From positions 124,001 to 188,000 of the forward strand of contig CAYMRD010000002.1 in the NCBI GenBank assembly GCA_964392775.1: a stretch of 64,000 nucleotides of DNA, given 5' to 3'. Below are positions 26,572 to 35,482 of the stretch, in pieces (positions within the stretch are counted from its first letter, which is position 1; every line of letters starts with the position of its first letter). Under the pieces are notes generated by a model. It was not told the DNA's origin. It did no database searches and saw nothing but the letters and a program-made list of their open reading frames with translations. Position numbers and translations under genes: made by a program. The stretch comes from UKL13-3 sp964392775 (GTDB lineage: Bacteria; Bacteroidota; Bacteroidia; UKL13-3).

Positions 26572-29313
26572 TTATTTCAACCTGTACAGTATTAAATTAT
26601 TAGACCTGTCTCCGCATACCAAAAAGTTAGTATTATTAAGCATCACATCTCCCGTAACAAACGGAGTAACTCCTTTCACCGGCAATGTAGGATATGTTAC
26701 ACCACTCAAATCAATCCAGTTCACCCTTTCGTACTCTGTTTCCGTGTAACCTATCATCGGGGCTTTATTGATGGTATTCACGCTAAAGAAAGGCAATGTG
26801 GTCAATGAATCGGTAAATACTTTGCTTAATATATTTTTTCCATCAACACCATACACCGAAAAGCCTTTACGTGAAGCCGCAAGTGCCAGATAGCCCTGCG
26901 ATGCAGGTATGATGGTATGGTAGCGATCCTGAGAATCTGCGGGAATTACTTGCCTGTATTCAAATTCGGAAGTACCTGTCATCCATAATTGCGTCAAATT
27001 ACCGGTTGTATCCGTAATCCAAATTGTTACACCTGTTGTATCATTGGCAAACGTATAAGCCGGAAACATACCTGATACAGAAGGATAAACCGTTTGTTTA
27101 GGCTGATCGGGCCTGATGCCGATTACCAGTAACTTTTGAGAAGAGGAGGTGGCACACAAATACGGACCGGAACCCAGCATAAATGCATTTAACCGGGTTG
27201 TTACACGCGCCTCAATTGATTTAGGATTCCACCCTTGAACCGGTTTACCATTCAGGTTGTAGCCCATTATTTTATTATTTTGCAACGGAACGAAAAACTG
27301 AAAGGTACTGTCGGAATAAAAATCAAACAAATTAATGCCAGCGGTTGCCGTTCCCGGAAACAAAACCGGATATCCATATACGTTGAGTCCTTTACTGTTT
27401 ACCAAACAAGCCATTTTATTGGTACTAAACAGGTAATGTATGTCACCGTTTTTATTTGGATCAACTTCAAATATCTGGCTATTGATTTTTCCGGAAAGTT
27501 GGGTTTGCCATAATATCTCTCCGCTGTTGCTCACATAATAAACGGTATTCAATACATCCTGAACCAGTATGCACGTTTGTTTGCGCTCGCTGTTGTATAC
27601 CAAAACCGGCTGCATGTCAAATGTAGTATCGAGCTGGGTTTGCCAAAGCACCTTTGTACCCTCCTTAAAAGCCGGATTAAATTTAAGATTGATATGGGTA
27701 TAAAATGTATTATTTGCGGTGTTTGCAAACTGAATCTCTGCAAATTCAAACTTCTTAAAATCGTAAGCATACCGGTTCATTGCACTTACAAAAGCGTCAT
27801 TCGCGTAGATGGCAGGCAATTGAAAACATTTTCCGGGACTGAGAAACACACTCACATTATTTGACGCTGGGGCTGCTTTCCTGTGTTTTTGATAAGATTC
27901 ATTTTCCGCCAACACGCCTCCATTGTTTAACTCATCTATTATAAGCTTTAACGTATTCAAGTTATTGGCCATCAAAAAGGCATCGTTATGGAGGATATAA
28001 AACGGAGACTCCAGATGCTCGAAAGGATGTCCGTAAAAAAGCTTAAAGACATTGCCTAAGGCTAATCTTCTGATTTCAATACCATTATAATACACCAATG
28101 AGCTGTCGTCCTGCGAACGATTAGCAATTGCTTTCATGTAATTATTGAATACGCCCTGAACAGCAGGTGTATTTTGCGTTTTAATAACAGCAAAAATCTG
28201 TTGTTTAAAATCCTCCCCTCCTCCTTCATGGATACCAAACAAAGCCGAACCGTTTAACAATGATGTAAGGTTGTCTGCCAGTGAAATATTGTACAATTCC
28301 TCAATACTGTCTGCATAATGAGCATATCCCTCTGATTTACCTGTATGCTGCAGGTATTCATTCAGATCACTGTTAAACTGACCATAATTACTAAAATTGA
28401 GCTGTAAAAAATAGGCCGTATTCAGTGGCAGGTTTCCACTCAAATCAATATCTACCGGACTTTGTGTTTTAAACAAATCCAGAAACTGAAAAAGTGAATC
28501 ATCTGTAAAGGTTACTCCCGAAATACCAATACGTTCTTTTTCAAACGCTACATTAAGTACGCTCCAGTTTGCAAATGCTGATATATACCGGAACACTCCC
28601 TTGTATTCATCCTTATTAAACAAGGCCAGAAAAGACGGAAACTGATTGTAGTTCACATAAATGTTTAAATCTGCACCAACCTCTGCCAGTGTTTTGGCTT
28701 GTTCAAAGCCTTTCATTCCAATGTCAATATGGTATTTAAGTTTGCGAATAGATTCTTCAACAAGTGTTCCATCCTCAGAAATAATTAACAACTGATTGCG
28801 GAAGGCCACTGATAACAGCGACTGTTGCCGGGCATCCACTAAATCATAAACGGTTTCCTTATCGAATAAACGTTTATCCGCACGCGTGTGGGTTATCCCG
28901 GCAATCCACTTAATGAGTTCATCCGGCTGCTCTTCCATATCCGCGGCTTCTGTAATATACAACACGCCCAACTTGCTACCCTTATTGGCATGAAAGGATA
29001 AAACAGTGTGATTGTCGGCCAACATACTTTGCAAATCCGAATTTGAATTAATTAAAGAGTCGGCTGCCGTTGCGATTATGTTGAGGCTATTCATGGCTTC
29101 ATTTTGTGCTAAATCCCTCCACATGTCGGTAGCCGAAAGAGAAGTCCATGCCTGCTGAATATTTTTAACTTCCAAAATCAAGGCAGCATCAGCCGGAACA
29201 GCTTTAACAGCAGACGTATATTTCACCTTCACAAAGTTGATATAGAAGAAAGCCGCCAACCCAAAAATGATGGCAAGTGTGACAACCAGACCAATAATCA
29301 GCGATCTACTCAT
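26572..29313 (-). CDS. Membrane-anchored protein with DUF3352-like and PQQ-propeller-like regions
   Basis: The 913-residue product has one N-terminal TM helix (residues 5-27) followed by a large periplasmic part. Residues about 35-540 resemble DUF3352-type proteins (VPADAALILEVKNIQQAWTS at the start). From about residue 560, repeats such as VLWQTQLDTTFDMQPVLVYN and ILWQTQLSGKINSQI have the W-containing pattern of PQQ-like beta-propeller blades. No enzyme residues are evident; a scaffold or assembly role in the envelope is plausible. It is the first gene of a three-gene minus-strand operon, with a -7 box (TATTTTTG) 17 nt before the ATG. Confidence 0.75.
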   Translation of the reverse strand: MSRSLIIGLVVTLAIIFGLAAFFYINFVKVKYTSAVKAVPADAALILEVKNIQQAWTSLSATDMWRDLAQNEAMNSLNIIATAADSLINSNSDLQSMLADNHTVLSFHANKGSKLGVLYITEAADMEEQPDELIKWIAGITHTRADKRLFDKETVYDLVDARQQSLLSVAFRNQLLIISEDGTLVEESIRKLKYHIDIGMKGFEQAKTLAEVGADLNIYVNYNQFPSFLALFNKDEYKGVFRYISAFANWSVLNVAFEKERIGISGVTFTDDSLFQFLDLFKTQSPVDIDLSGNLPLNTAYFLQLNFSNYGQFNSDLNEYLQHTGKSEGYAHYADSIEELYNISLADNLTSLLNGSALFGIHEGGGEDFKQQIFAVIKTQNTPAVQGVFNNYMKAIANRSQDDSSLVYYNGIEIRRLALGNVFKLFYGHPFEHLESPFYILHNDAFLMANNLNTLKLIIDELNNGGVLAENESYQKHRKAAPASNNVSVFLSPGKCFQLPAIYANDAFVSAMNRYAYDFKKFEFAEIQFANTANNTFYTHINLKFNPAFKEGTKVLWQTQLDTTFDMQPVLVYNSERKQTCILVQDVLNTVYYVSNSGEILWQTQLSGKINSQIFEVDPNKNGDIHYLFSTNKMACLVNSKGLNVYGYPVLFPGTATAGINLFDFYSDSTFQFFVPLQNNKIMGYNLNGKPVQGWNPKSIEARVTTRLNAFMLGSGPYLCATSSSQKLLVIGIRPDQPKQTVYPSVSGMFPAYTFANDTTGVTIWITDTTGNLTQLWMTGTSEFEYRQVIPADSQDRYHTIIPASQGYLALAASRKGFSVYGVDGKNILSKVFTDSLTTLPFFSVNTINKAPMIGYTETEYERVNWIDLSGVTYPTLPVKGVTPFVTGDVMLNNTNFLVCGDRSNNLILYRLK

Positions 29314-29330
29314 TGAATTTTATCGTTTAT

Positions 29331-29338
29331 CAAAAATA
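29331..29338 (-). promoter_or_regulatory. -7 box (TATTTTTG) of the three-gene envelope operon
   Basis: An exact TAnnTTTG match on the minus strand lies 17 nt upstream of the ATG at 29313, predicting a leader of about 13 nt. No clear TTG was found at -33. Confidence 0.5.
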
Positions 29339-29392
29339 GTTGGTAGAGTTCCTTTAATAACCTTGAATTGTAAACAGAAATTTGTGTAAACT

Positions 29393-29839
29393 ATGATGAA
29401 TCGTACACTCCAGCGCAAAATGTTTCGCACAGGTGCCGCCCTTACCGGGCTTGCTGTTATTTTGGGTGCGTTTGGTGCGCACGGTCTCCGCAATATCGCC
29501 TCTCCTGCCGAGATAGAAACCTTCAAAACAGGTGTTCAGTATCAGTTTATACATGCTCCTGTTTTATTTATCATGGCTCTGTCGCTCAGAAGGATTAAAG
29601 AAAAGACAGCCAAAACAGTCTTTGTTTTATTCAATATCGGAATGCTTATTTTTTGTGGGTCCCTTTACATCCTTGGCCTTCGTTCAGTTTTTGCAAATGG
29701 GGAACAACTCCACTGGATTGGCGCCATTACGCCCATTGGAGGATTGAGCTTTATTGCAGGCTGGTTTTATCTGGCACTATATGGCTACAAGCCTGTTGAA
29801 CATCTTCATCACGAAGATCATTCCCACTTCTCCAGATAA
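29393..29839 (+). CDS. DUF423 family (YgdD-like) inner-membrane protein
   Basis: The 148-residue protein has four predicted TM helices and the DUF423 signatures GAFGAHGL, YQFIHAPVL, CGSLYILGLR and ITPIGGLSFIAGW. The length fits the family plus a His-rich C-terminal tail (EHLHHEDHSH). DUF423 proteins are conserved small membrane proteins without established biochemical function. The gene is divergent from the envelope operon and precedes the exonuclease gene. A tandem ATG offers a start one codon later. Confidence 0.9.
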   Translation: MMNRTLQRKMFRTGAALTGLAVILGAFGAHGLRNIASPAEIETFKTGVQYQFIHAPVLFIMALSLRRIKEKTAKTVFVLFNIGMLIFCGSLYILGLRSVFANGEQLHWIGAITPIGGLSFIAGWFYLALYGYKPVEHLHHEDHSHFSR

Positions 29840-29847
29840 ATAAACAT

Positions 29848-29876
29848 TACAGTTGGCTGATGTTGGCAAACTGTAA
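29848..29876. other. Hairpin between DUF423 and exonuclease genes
   Basis: TTACAGTT (29848-29855) pairs with AACTGTAA (29869-29876). On the plus strand it is followed by an A run rather than T, so it is not a normal terminator for the upstream gene; its role is unclear. Confidence 0.4.
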
Positions 29877-29913
29877 AAAAGTACGTACTTGCAGGCCTCA
29901 TATTTAAACCTGC

Positions 29914-30681
29914 ATGCAACTCAAACTTAAACGTCCGTTTGTTGTGTTCGATCTTGAAACAACCGGTATCAATATTTCCCGCGACCGAATCGTTGAACTG
30001 GCTTATATCAAAGTTTTTCCTGACGGCACCGAAGAAAAAAAGACCTTTCGGTTTAATCCCGAAATGCCTATTCCTCCAGAAGTATCAATGATTCATGGCA
30101 TTTACGATGAAGACGTGGCCAATGAACCCACCTTTGCTTCGAGGGCCAAAGAACTTGCCGAATGTTTTTCGGGTTGCGACTTTGGCGGATTCAATTCCAA
30201 CAAGTTCGACTTCCCGATGCTGGTTGAAGAGTTTTTGCGTTCGCAGGTTGATTTTGAAACAGAAAACAGAAAGTTTGTGGATGCTCAGCGTATTTTCCAC
30301 ATGATGGAACAACGTAACCTGAGCGCTGCCTACAAATTTTACTGCGATAAAACGCTGGAAAACGCGCACAGTGCAATGGCCGATACTCAGGCTACTTATG
30401 AAGTGCTGTTAGCGCAAATTGAACGTTACGAAAACCTTGAGAATGATATTGACCAGTTGCATTCTATCTCGGGGCAATCCAATAACGTGGATCTTGCCGG
30501 CCGCATGGTATACAACGACAAAAAAGTTCCGGTGTTTAACTTCGGCAAACACCGAGGCCGCGCTGTACTGGATGTATTTAAAATTGAACCTGCTTACTAC
30601 CAGTGGATGATGGACAATGATTTTCCGTTAGAAACCAAACGTAAGCTGACTAAAATTAAATTATCGGGATTCGGTAAATAA
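29914..30681 (+). CDS. 3'-5' exonuclease, DnaQ-like DEDDh family
   Basis: The 255-residue protein begins with an exonuclease domain: Exo I motif FDLETTG (Asp13, Glu15), Exo II motif GFNSNKFDF (Asp99) and Exo III motif AHSAMADTQA (His152, Asp157), so the DEDDh set is complete. The C-terminal part (about 190-250) holds a short conserved segment VPVFNFGKHRGRAVLDVF seen in stand-alone Bacteroidota DnaQ-like proteins. It would proofread or degrade single-stranded DNA ends; it is not part of a PolC fusion. It stands between the DUF423 gene and the response regulator. Confidence 0.9.
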   Translation: MQLKLKRPFVVFDLETTGINISRDRIVELAYIKVFPDGTEEKKTFRFNPEMPIPPEVSMIHGIYDEDVANEPTFASRAKELAECFSGCDFGGFNSNKFDFPMLVEEFLRSQVDFETENRKFVDAQRIFHMMEQRNLSAAYKFYCDKTLENAHSAMADTQATYEVLLAQIERYENLENDIDQLHSISGQSNNVDLAGRMVYNDKKVPVFNFGKHRGRAVLDVFKIEPAYYQWMMDNDFPLETKRKLTKIKLSGFGK

Positions 30682-30782
30682 CCCACGCAACGGTTTCCGA
30701 ACTGTTGACTTTTTGAGGATAACAATCTCCGGAATTATTATTATTTGCAAGCTATTATAACAAGCTATATAAACCTGAGTGT

Positions 30783-32162
30783 ATGGGAAAGATATTAATT
30801 ATTGACGATGAAAAGGCCATCCGTAATACGCTGAAAGAAATTCTTGAGTATGAAGGATACCTTGTGGATGAGGCTGCTGATGGCCTTATCGGACTTGAAA
30901 AAATAGAAAACGAAGAATACGAAGCCGTTTTGTGCGATATTAAAATGCCCAAAATGGATGGACTGGAAGTGCTCACCAAAGCCAGAGAACTGGATGATGA
31001 TGTGCCTTTTATTATGATATCGGGCAATGCCACTATTGACGTAGCCGTTGAAGCGACAAAAAAAGGCGCGTACGATTTCATCTCAAAACCACCTGATTTG
31101 AACCGTTTGCTTGTTACTTTACGCAACGCCATCGACAAAAAAACGATTGTGGTTGAGAACAAAGTGCTCAAGCGTAAAGTTAGCAAAACCCGCGAAATCA
31201 TTGGTGAATCACCGGCTATTCAAAACATCACCGATACCATTGAAAAAGTGGCACCAACAGATGCCCGTGTGATGATTACAGGTGAAAACGGAACCGGAAA
31301 AGAACTGGTGGCCCGCTGGATTCATGAAAAAAGCAACCGTGCCAAAAATCAACTTATAGAGGTAAACTGTGCGGCCATTCCAACCGAGCTTATCGAAAGC
31401 GAATTGTTCGGCCATGAAAAAGGAGCCTTTACCTCTGCCATCAAACAACGTGTTGGAAAATTTGAGCAGGCTCATGAAGGCACTTTGTTTTTGGATGAGG
31501 TTGGCGATATGAGCCTCAACGCTCAGGCCAAAGTATTGCGTGCCCTGCAGGAAAACAAAATCACACGCGTGGGTGGCGAAAAAGATATTGATGTGAATGT
31601 CCGTGTGATTGCGGCTACCAACAAAGACCTGTTGAAGGAAATTGAAAAAGGGAATTTCCGCATGGACTTGTACCATCGTTTGAGCGTGATTTTGATTCAT
31701 GTTCCATCGCTCAATGAACGTAAGGATGATATTGCCCTGCTGGCCGAACGTTTTGTGAAAGAAATTTGTGAAGACAATGCGGTGTCACGGAAAAGTTTCA
31801 CTTCAGGTGCCCTCAACGAGTTGAAAAAAATTAACTATTCGGGAAATATCCGTGAGTTGCGCAACGTAGTAGAACGCCTCGTTATTCTAAGCGGAAACAA
31901 AATAACCGAAGAAGATGTGGTGCGTTTTGCAAGCCCCATGCACCAGCAAAATACAGAAAAGAGCATCTTTGAAAAATACGATACTCTACAAGAGTTTAAA
32001 GACCATGTAGAGAAAGTATTCATTGAAGAGAAACTCAAGAAAAATAACTGGAACGTGGCAAAAACCGCACAGGAGATAGATATTCAACGCAGTCACCTGT
32101 ACAATAAAATTGAAAAATACAGCTTGCGCAGAGGGGAAATGAGCAGCACCTTGAATGATTAA
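30783..32162 (+). CDS. Sigma-54-dependent NtrC-family response regulator
   Basis: The 459-residue protein has a receiver domain (phosphoacceptor Asp52 in CDIKMPKMDG), an AAA+ domain (Walker A GENGTGKE at 167-174, Walker B LFLDEVGD) and a C-terminal Fis-type HTH (WNVAKTAQEIDIQRSHLYNK). It would hydrolyse ATP to remodel sigma-54 RNA polymerase at enhancer-dependent promoters. The sigma-54 contact loop reads GAFTSA (residues 214-219) instead of the usual GAFTGA. No sensor kinase gene adjoins it. Confidence 0.93.
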   Translation: MGKILIIDDEKAIRNTLKEILEYEGYLVDEAADGLIGLEKIENEEYEAVLCDIKMPKMDGLEVLTKARELDDDVPFIMISGNATIDVAVEATKKGAYDFISKPPDLNRLLVTLRNAIDKKTIVVENKVLKRKVSKTREIIGESPAIQNITDTIEKVAPTDARVMITGENGTGKELVARWIHEKSNRAKNQLIEVNCAAIPTELIESELFGHEKGAFTSAIKQRVGKFEQAHEGTLFLDEVGDMSLNAQAKVLRALQENKITRVGGEKDIDVNVRVIAATNKDLLKEIEKGNFRMDLYHRLSVILIHVPSLNERKDDIALLAERFVKEICEDNAVSRKSFTSGALNELKKINYSGNIRELRNVVERLVILSGNKITEEDVVRFASPMHQQNTEKSIFEKYDTLQEFKDHVEKVFIEEKLKKNNWNVAKTAQEIDIQRSHLYNKIEKYSLRRGEMSSTLND

Positions 32163-32172
32163 TTTGAGGAAA

Positions 32173-32247
32173 GAGGTTAGAAGTTGGATGATGGAACTTT
32201 TGAGCAATTAGCTTCATTGTAGCACAAAGCATCCAACATCTAACCTC
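32173..32247. repeat. Inverted repeat between the NtrC regulator and lipB
   Basis: An 18-bp pair with one mismatch, GAGGTTAGAAGTTGGATG (32173-32190) and CATCCAACATCTAACCTC (32230-32247), encloses about 40 nt. The same AACCTCC-type words appear in the insertion inside uvrA. Confidence 0.75.
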
Positions 32248-32265
32248 CATAAACTAACTGTTATC

Positions 32266-32973
32266 ATGAACAAAACCGTTCACTATATAGATTGGGGACT
32301 TATTGATTACAAGGAAGCCTGGGATAAACAGGAAGGATTGTTTAAGGAAAAGGTGGATTTGAAGTTTGCCAACCGGCAGGCAGAAAATCAATCAACGACT
32401 ACCCTTCCCGAAAATCATTTGATTTTTTGTGAGCATCCGCATGTATATACACTTGGCAAAAGCGGCTCGATTGACAATTTGCTTGTAAACGAAACTGAAC
32501 TCAAAGAATTAGGAGCAACCTACTACCCTATTAATCGTGGCGGTGACATCACCTATCACGGTCCCGGGCAAATTGTGGGTTATCCTATTCTCGACCTCGA
32601 ACAGTTTTTTACCGACATTCATTTGTACCTGCGCACGCTGGAAGAAGCAATTATTCTGACAATAGCAGAATACGGCATCAAAGGTGAGCGGTTTGATGGT
32701 TATACCGGAGTATGGCTTGATGCTGCTGACGAAACCAAAGCCCGTAAAATTTGTGCGATGGGCGTGCGGTGCAGCCGTTGGGTTACGATGCATGGGTTTG
32801 CCTTTAACGTAAATGCCGACCTGAGCTATTTCGGACATATCGTTCCCTGCGGTATTGACGACAAGCAGGTAACATCTATGGAAAAAGAACTGGGCCACCC
32901 GGTGGATATGGATGAAGTGAAAAACAAGCTCAAAAAACATATCGCCACCCTGTTCGAAATGCAATTGATATGA
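32266..32973 (+). CDS. lipB: Lipoyl(octanoyl) transferase
   Basis: LipB moves octanoate from acyl carrier protein to the lipoyl domains of 2-oxoacid dehydrogenases and the glycine cleavage system. Family motifs are present: YTLGKSG, NRGGDITYHGPGQ, the catalytic Lys161 in ARKICAMGV and the catalytic Cys195 in GHIVPCGI. The length (235 residues) is normal for LipB. Its stop overlaps the lpxK start by 4 bp, so the two are co-translated. Confidence 0.96.
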   Translation: MNKTVHYIDWGLIDYKEAWDKQEGLFKEKVDLKFANRQAENQSTTTLPENHLIFCEHPHVYTLGKSGSIDNLLVNETELKELGATYYPINRGGDITYHGPGQIVGYPILDLEQFFTDIHLYLRTLEEAIILTIAEYGIKGERFDGYTGVWLDAADETKARKICAMGVRCSRWVTMHGFAFNVNADLSYFGHIVPCGIDDKQVTSMEKELGHPVDMDEVKNKLKKHIATLFEMQLI

Positions 32974-34034
32974 TTGTACGTATACTGCTGCTTCCCTTTA
33001 CAATCCTTTATGGAATTGCCATTGGTGTACGCAACTTCTTATATGCTTCACGTATTATGACCCGGAGTCGTTTCGACTTCCCCATTATTTGTGTTGGCAA
33101 CCTCTCGGCCGGAGGCACAGGTAAAACGCCCCATATTGAATGGCTTATACGCTTATTGGACAACGACTACAAGCTGGCTGTATTAAGCCGCGGCTACAAA
33201 CGCAAAACAACAGGTTATGTATTGGCCGGTGAAACGGCAACACCAGAAACGATTGGAGATGAACCTTACCAAATTGCCCAAAACTTTCCGAATGTGACTG
33301 TGGCCGTAAGCGAAAACAGGGTACTCGGCATCCCTCATTTACTGGGCGATGCAGCAGAAACTGAGGTTGTTTTAATGGATGATGGATTGCAGCACCTGCC
33401 CATCAAACCCGGATTTTCAATCATCTTAACGGATTATCATCACCCATTTTACAACGACTGGTTATTGCCTTCAGGCCGACTGCGTGAATTCCGGTCAGGC
33501 TACCAAAAAGGGCAGATTGTTATTGTTACCAAGTGTCCTCCCGCTCTTTCTAAAGAAGAGCAACAGCACATCACGGATTGCATCAAACCACAACAAGGTC
33601 AGAGTGTATTTTTTACGACCCTGCAATACAGTGAACTCAAACCTGTTTTCAATCAACAACTACCCGCTAAAATTGATACTATTTTAGCTGTAAGTGGAAT
33701 TGCTTCTCCCAACCTTTTTCACAGTGAACTCAAAACAAGAAGCGCTCATCTTTCTACCTTGGTATACTCCGACCACCAGCATTACTCCAGCCTCGTATTA
33801 ACTGAAATCGCTGAAAAGTACAGCACTTTAAACAATGCCATCATTGTAACAACTCAAAAGGATGCCGTAAAGCTTCATTCTGAAACGGGTCAAAATATCC
33901 TTGGCAACCTTCCTGTATTTTACCTTCCTGTTGAAGTTAAACTATTGAACAACCACGAAGACGACTTCAAAAAACTACTCACATCTTACATTGCAAGCGA
34001 GCAACAAAACTTAAACGGGCTGACCGGACAGTAA
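32970..34034 (+). CDS. lpxK: Tetraacyldisaccharide 4'-kinase
   Basis: LpxK phosphorylates the 4' position of the lipid A disaccharide precursor at the inner membrane. The protein has an N-terminal hydrophobic helix, a P-loop GGTGKT (residues 48-53) in NLSAGGTGKTPHIEWL, the LSRGYKRKT segment and the conserved DDGLQH motif. At 354 residues it matches the family. It overlaps lipB by 4 bp. With kdsA and the KdsD-like gene about 8 kb away, it belongs to the lipid A/Kdo synthesis set in this window. Confidence 0.96.
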   Translation: MIVRILLLPFTILYGIAIGVRNFLYASRIMTRSRFDFPIICVGNLSAGGTGKTPHIEWLIRLLDNDYKLAVLSRGYKRKTTGYVLAGETATPETIGDEPYQIAQNFPNVTVAVSENRVLGIPHLLGDAAETEVVLMDDGLQHLPIKPGFSIILTDYHHPFYNDWLLPSGRLREFRSGYQKGQIVIVTKCPPALSKEEQQHITDCIKPQQGQSVFFTTLQYSELKPVFNQQLPAKIDTILAVSGIASPNLFHSELKTRSAHLSTLVYSDHQHYSSLVLTEIAEKYSTLNNAIIVTTQKDAVKLHSETGQNILGNLPVFYLPVEVKLLNNHEDDFKKLLTSYIASEQQNLNGLTGQ

Positions 34035-34058
34035 GAACAATTTGCAACACAAAGCACT

Positions 34059-34066
34059 TATCTTTG
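34059..34066 (+). promoter_or_regulatory. -7 box (TATCTTTG) upstream of the T9SS/porin operon
   Basis: An exact TAnnTTTG match lies 6 nt before the ATG at 34073, giving the operon its own promoter after lpxK and predicting a leader of 0-3 nt. Confidence 0.6.
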
Positions 34067-34072
34067 TCTTGC

Positions 34073-35482
34073 ATGATTCACAAAATAACCCTTATTCTAT
34101 TATTGCTTCCATTTGTTTCGGGGGCACAATCTGCCTATAACCTTACACTGTTATCTCATTTCAACGACACCACATTGCAGCATGTAGACGGGGATCAGAT
34201 TTGGAATGATGTGATGGGGTGGAAAGACACCGTTAAAAACCGGGAATACCTGATTGCGGGCAGTACGGATTCGATTTATTTTTTCGACATTACCAACCCT
34301 TCTCAAATGGTGAAGTGTGATGTAGAATTTGGTCATTCCCGCGGTGCCATTAACCGTGATTACGACACCTACGATCATTTCGTGTATTGTGTATCCGATA
34401 AAACATCCTCTTTGGGATCCCTTCAGATTTTTGATATGCAATACCTTCCCGATTCGGTTCACAAGGTGTACGATGACGATATGCACAGTGTTAATACCCA
34501 TACTCTGTTTATTGAAGCAGCCAGTAAACGATTGTACTTATGTGCAAACTCCTACCGTCCATCCGGTTTCCGAACCATGGCGATACTGTCGTTGGAAAAC
34601 CCCGAATCACCAACGCTTATCGGTCAACTGGACAACTCTCAAGGCTGTCCGTATACACACGAAGTTTTCGTAAAAAATGATACTGCTTATTGCTCATGCG
34701 GCAACAATGGATTGTTTGTATATGATGTGAGCAATCCCCAACAAACGGTATTATTAAGTTCGATTGTTGCACCTTATCCCGGCAACGGTTATAACCATAG
34801 CAGCTGGCTTGACAGCAGCGGGCGTTATTTGATGTTTACGGATGAAAACCAGGGATCACCCATAAAGGTATATGACATGAATGATTTTGGTGCGCCTGAT
34901 CTTGTCACCTATTTTAATTCGCATCCCAATGCATTACCTCATAATGCCTACTGGAAAGGGCGTTTTGCTTATGCTTCCTCTTACGAAGATGGCGTATATG
35001 TATATGACATGCAATCCATTGCAGCAGGTGTAAAACCAACCATAGCCGGTTATTACGATACGTATCCTAAAAACACAACCGGTGTTTATAATGGGTTTCA
35101 TGGGTGTTGGGGAGTTTGGCCATTTTTGCCATCAGGTGTTATTCTGGCAAGCGATATCAGCGAAGGGTTGTTTGTATTGCAAGCTTCGCCTGCAATGGGT
35201 TTAAACACTCTTGACAATCCTGTTGTGACCACAAACGTATTCCCGAACCCGTTTACCGAAACAACTACTGTAACATTGTCTTCTCCCATCAAACAAAACA
35301 TTCAGATAGAAGTATTGAATATGCAAGGACAACTGCTCTGTCATTTGCAAACAGAAATTTCACCTGAACACGATCGTATTGAGCTAAAAGAAATTCCCGG
35401 ACAAGCCAGCGGGCTGATGCAACTGCGGATTACAGGCAGTAATTTTGTAATTCATAAACCCCTTCTAAAAATCAAACAATGA
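34073..35482 (+). CDS. Choice-of-anchor B type LVIVP-repeat secreted protein, T9SS type A
   Basis: The 469-residue protein (start ATG 34073, three codons after a weaker upstream start) has a signal peptide ending SGAQS and propeller-like repeats (YLIAGSTDSIYFFDITNP, AYCSCGNNGLFVYDVSNP, AYASSYEDGVYVYDMQS). The C-terminus VFPNPFTETTTVTL...HKPLLKIKQ is a type A sorting domain. Its length and segments closely match the next gene, so the two are tandem paralogues. It is probably an extracellular or surface propeller with a binding role; no enzyme residues can be seen. It overlaps the next gene by 4 bp. Confidence 0.88.
   Translation: MIHKITLILLLLPFVSGAQSAYNLTLLSHFNDTTLQHVDGDQIWNDVMGWKDTVKNREYLIAGSTDSIYFFDITNPSQMVKCDVEFGHSRGAINRDYDTYDHFVYCVSDKTSSLGSLQIFDMQYLPDSVHKVYDDDMHSVNTHTLFIEAASKRLYLCANSYRPSGFRTMAILSLENPESPTLIGQLDNSQGCPYTHEVFVKNDTAYCSCGNNGLFVYDVSNPQQTVLLSSIVAPYPGNGYNHSSWLDSSGRYLMFTDENQGSPIKVYDMNDFGAPDLVTYFNSHPNALPHNAYWKGRFAYASSYEDGVYVYDMQSIAAGVKPTIAGYYDTYPKNTTGVYNGFHGCWGVWPFLPSGVILASDISEGLFVLQASPAMGLNTLDNPVVTTNVFPNPFTETTTVTLSSPIKQNIQIEVLNMQGQLLCHLQTEISPEHDRIELKEIPGQASGLMQLRITGSNFVIHKPLLKIKQ

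Noticed and set aside
31209..31700. Minus-strand frame of 163 codons opposite the sigma-54 regulator
   Set aside because: It is antisense to the AAA+ domain; long antisense frames arise from codon bias.
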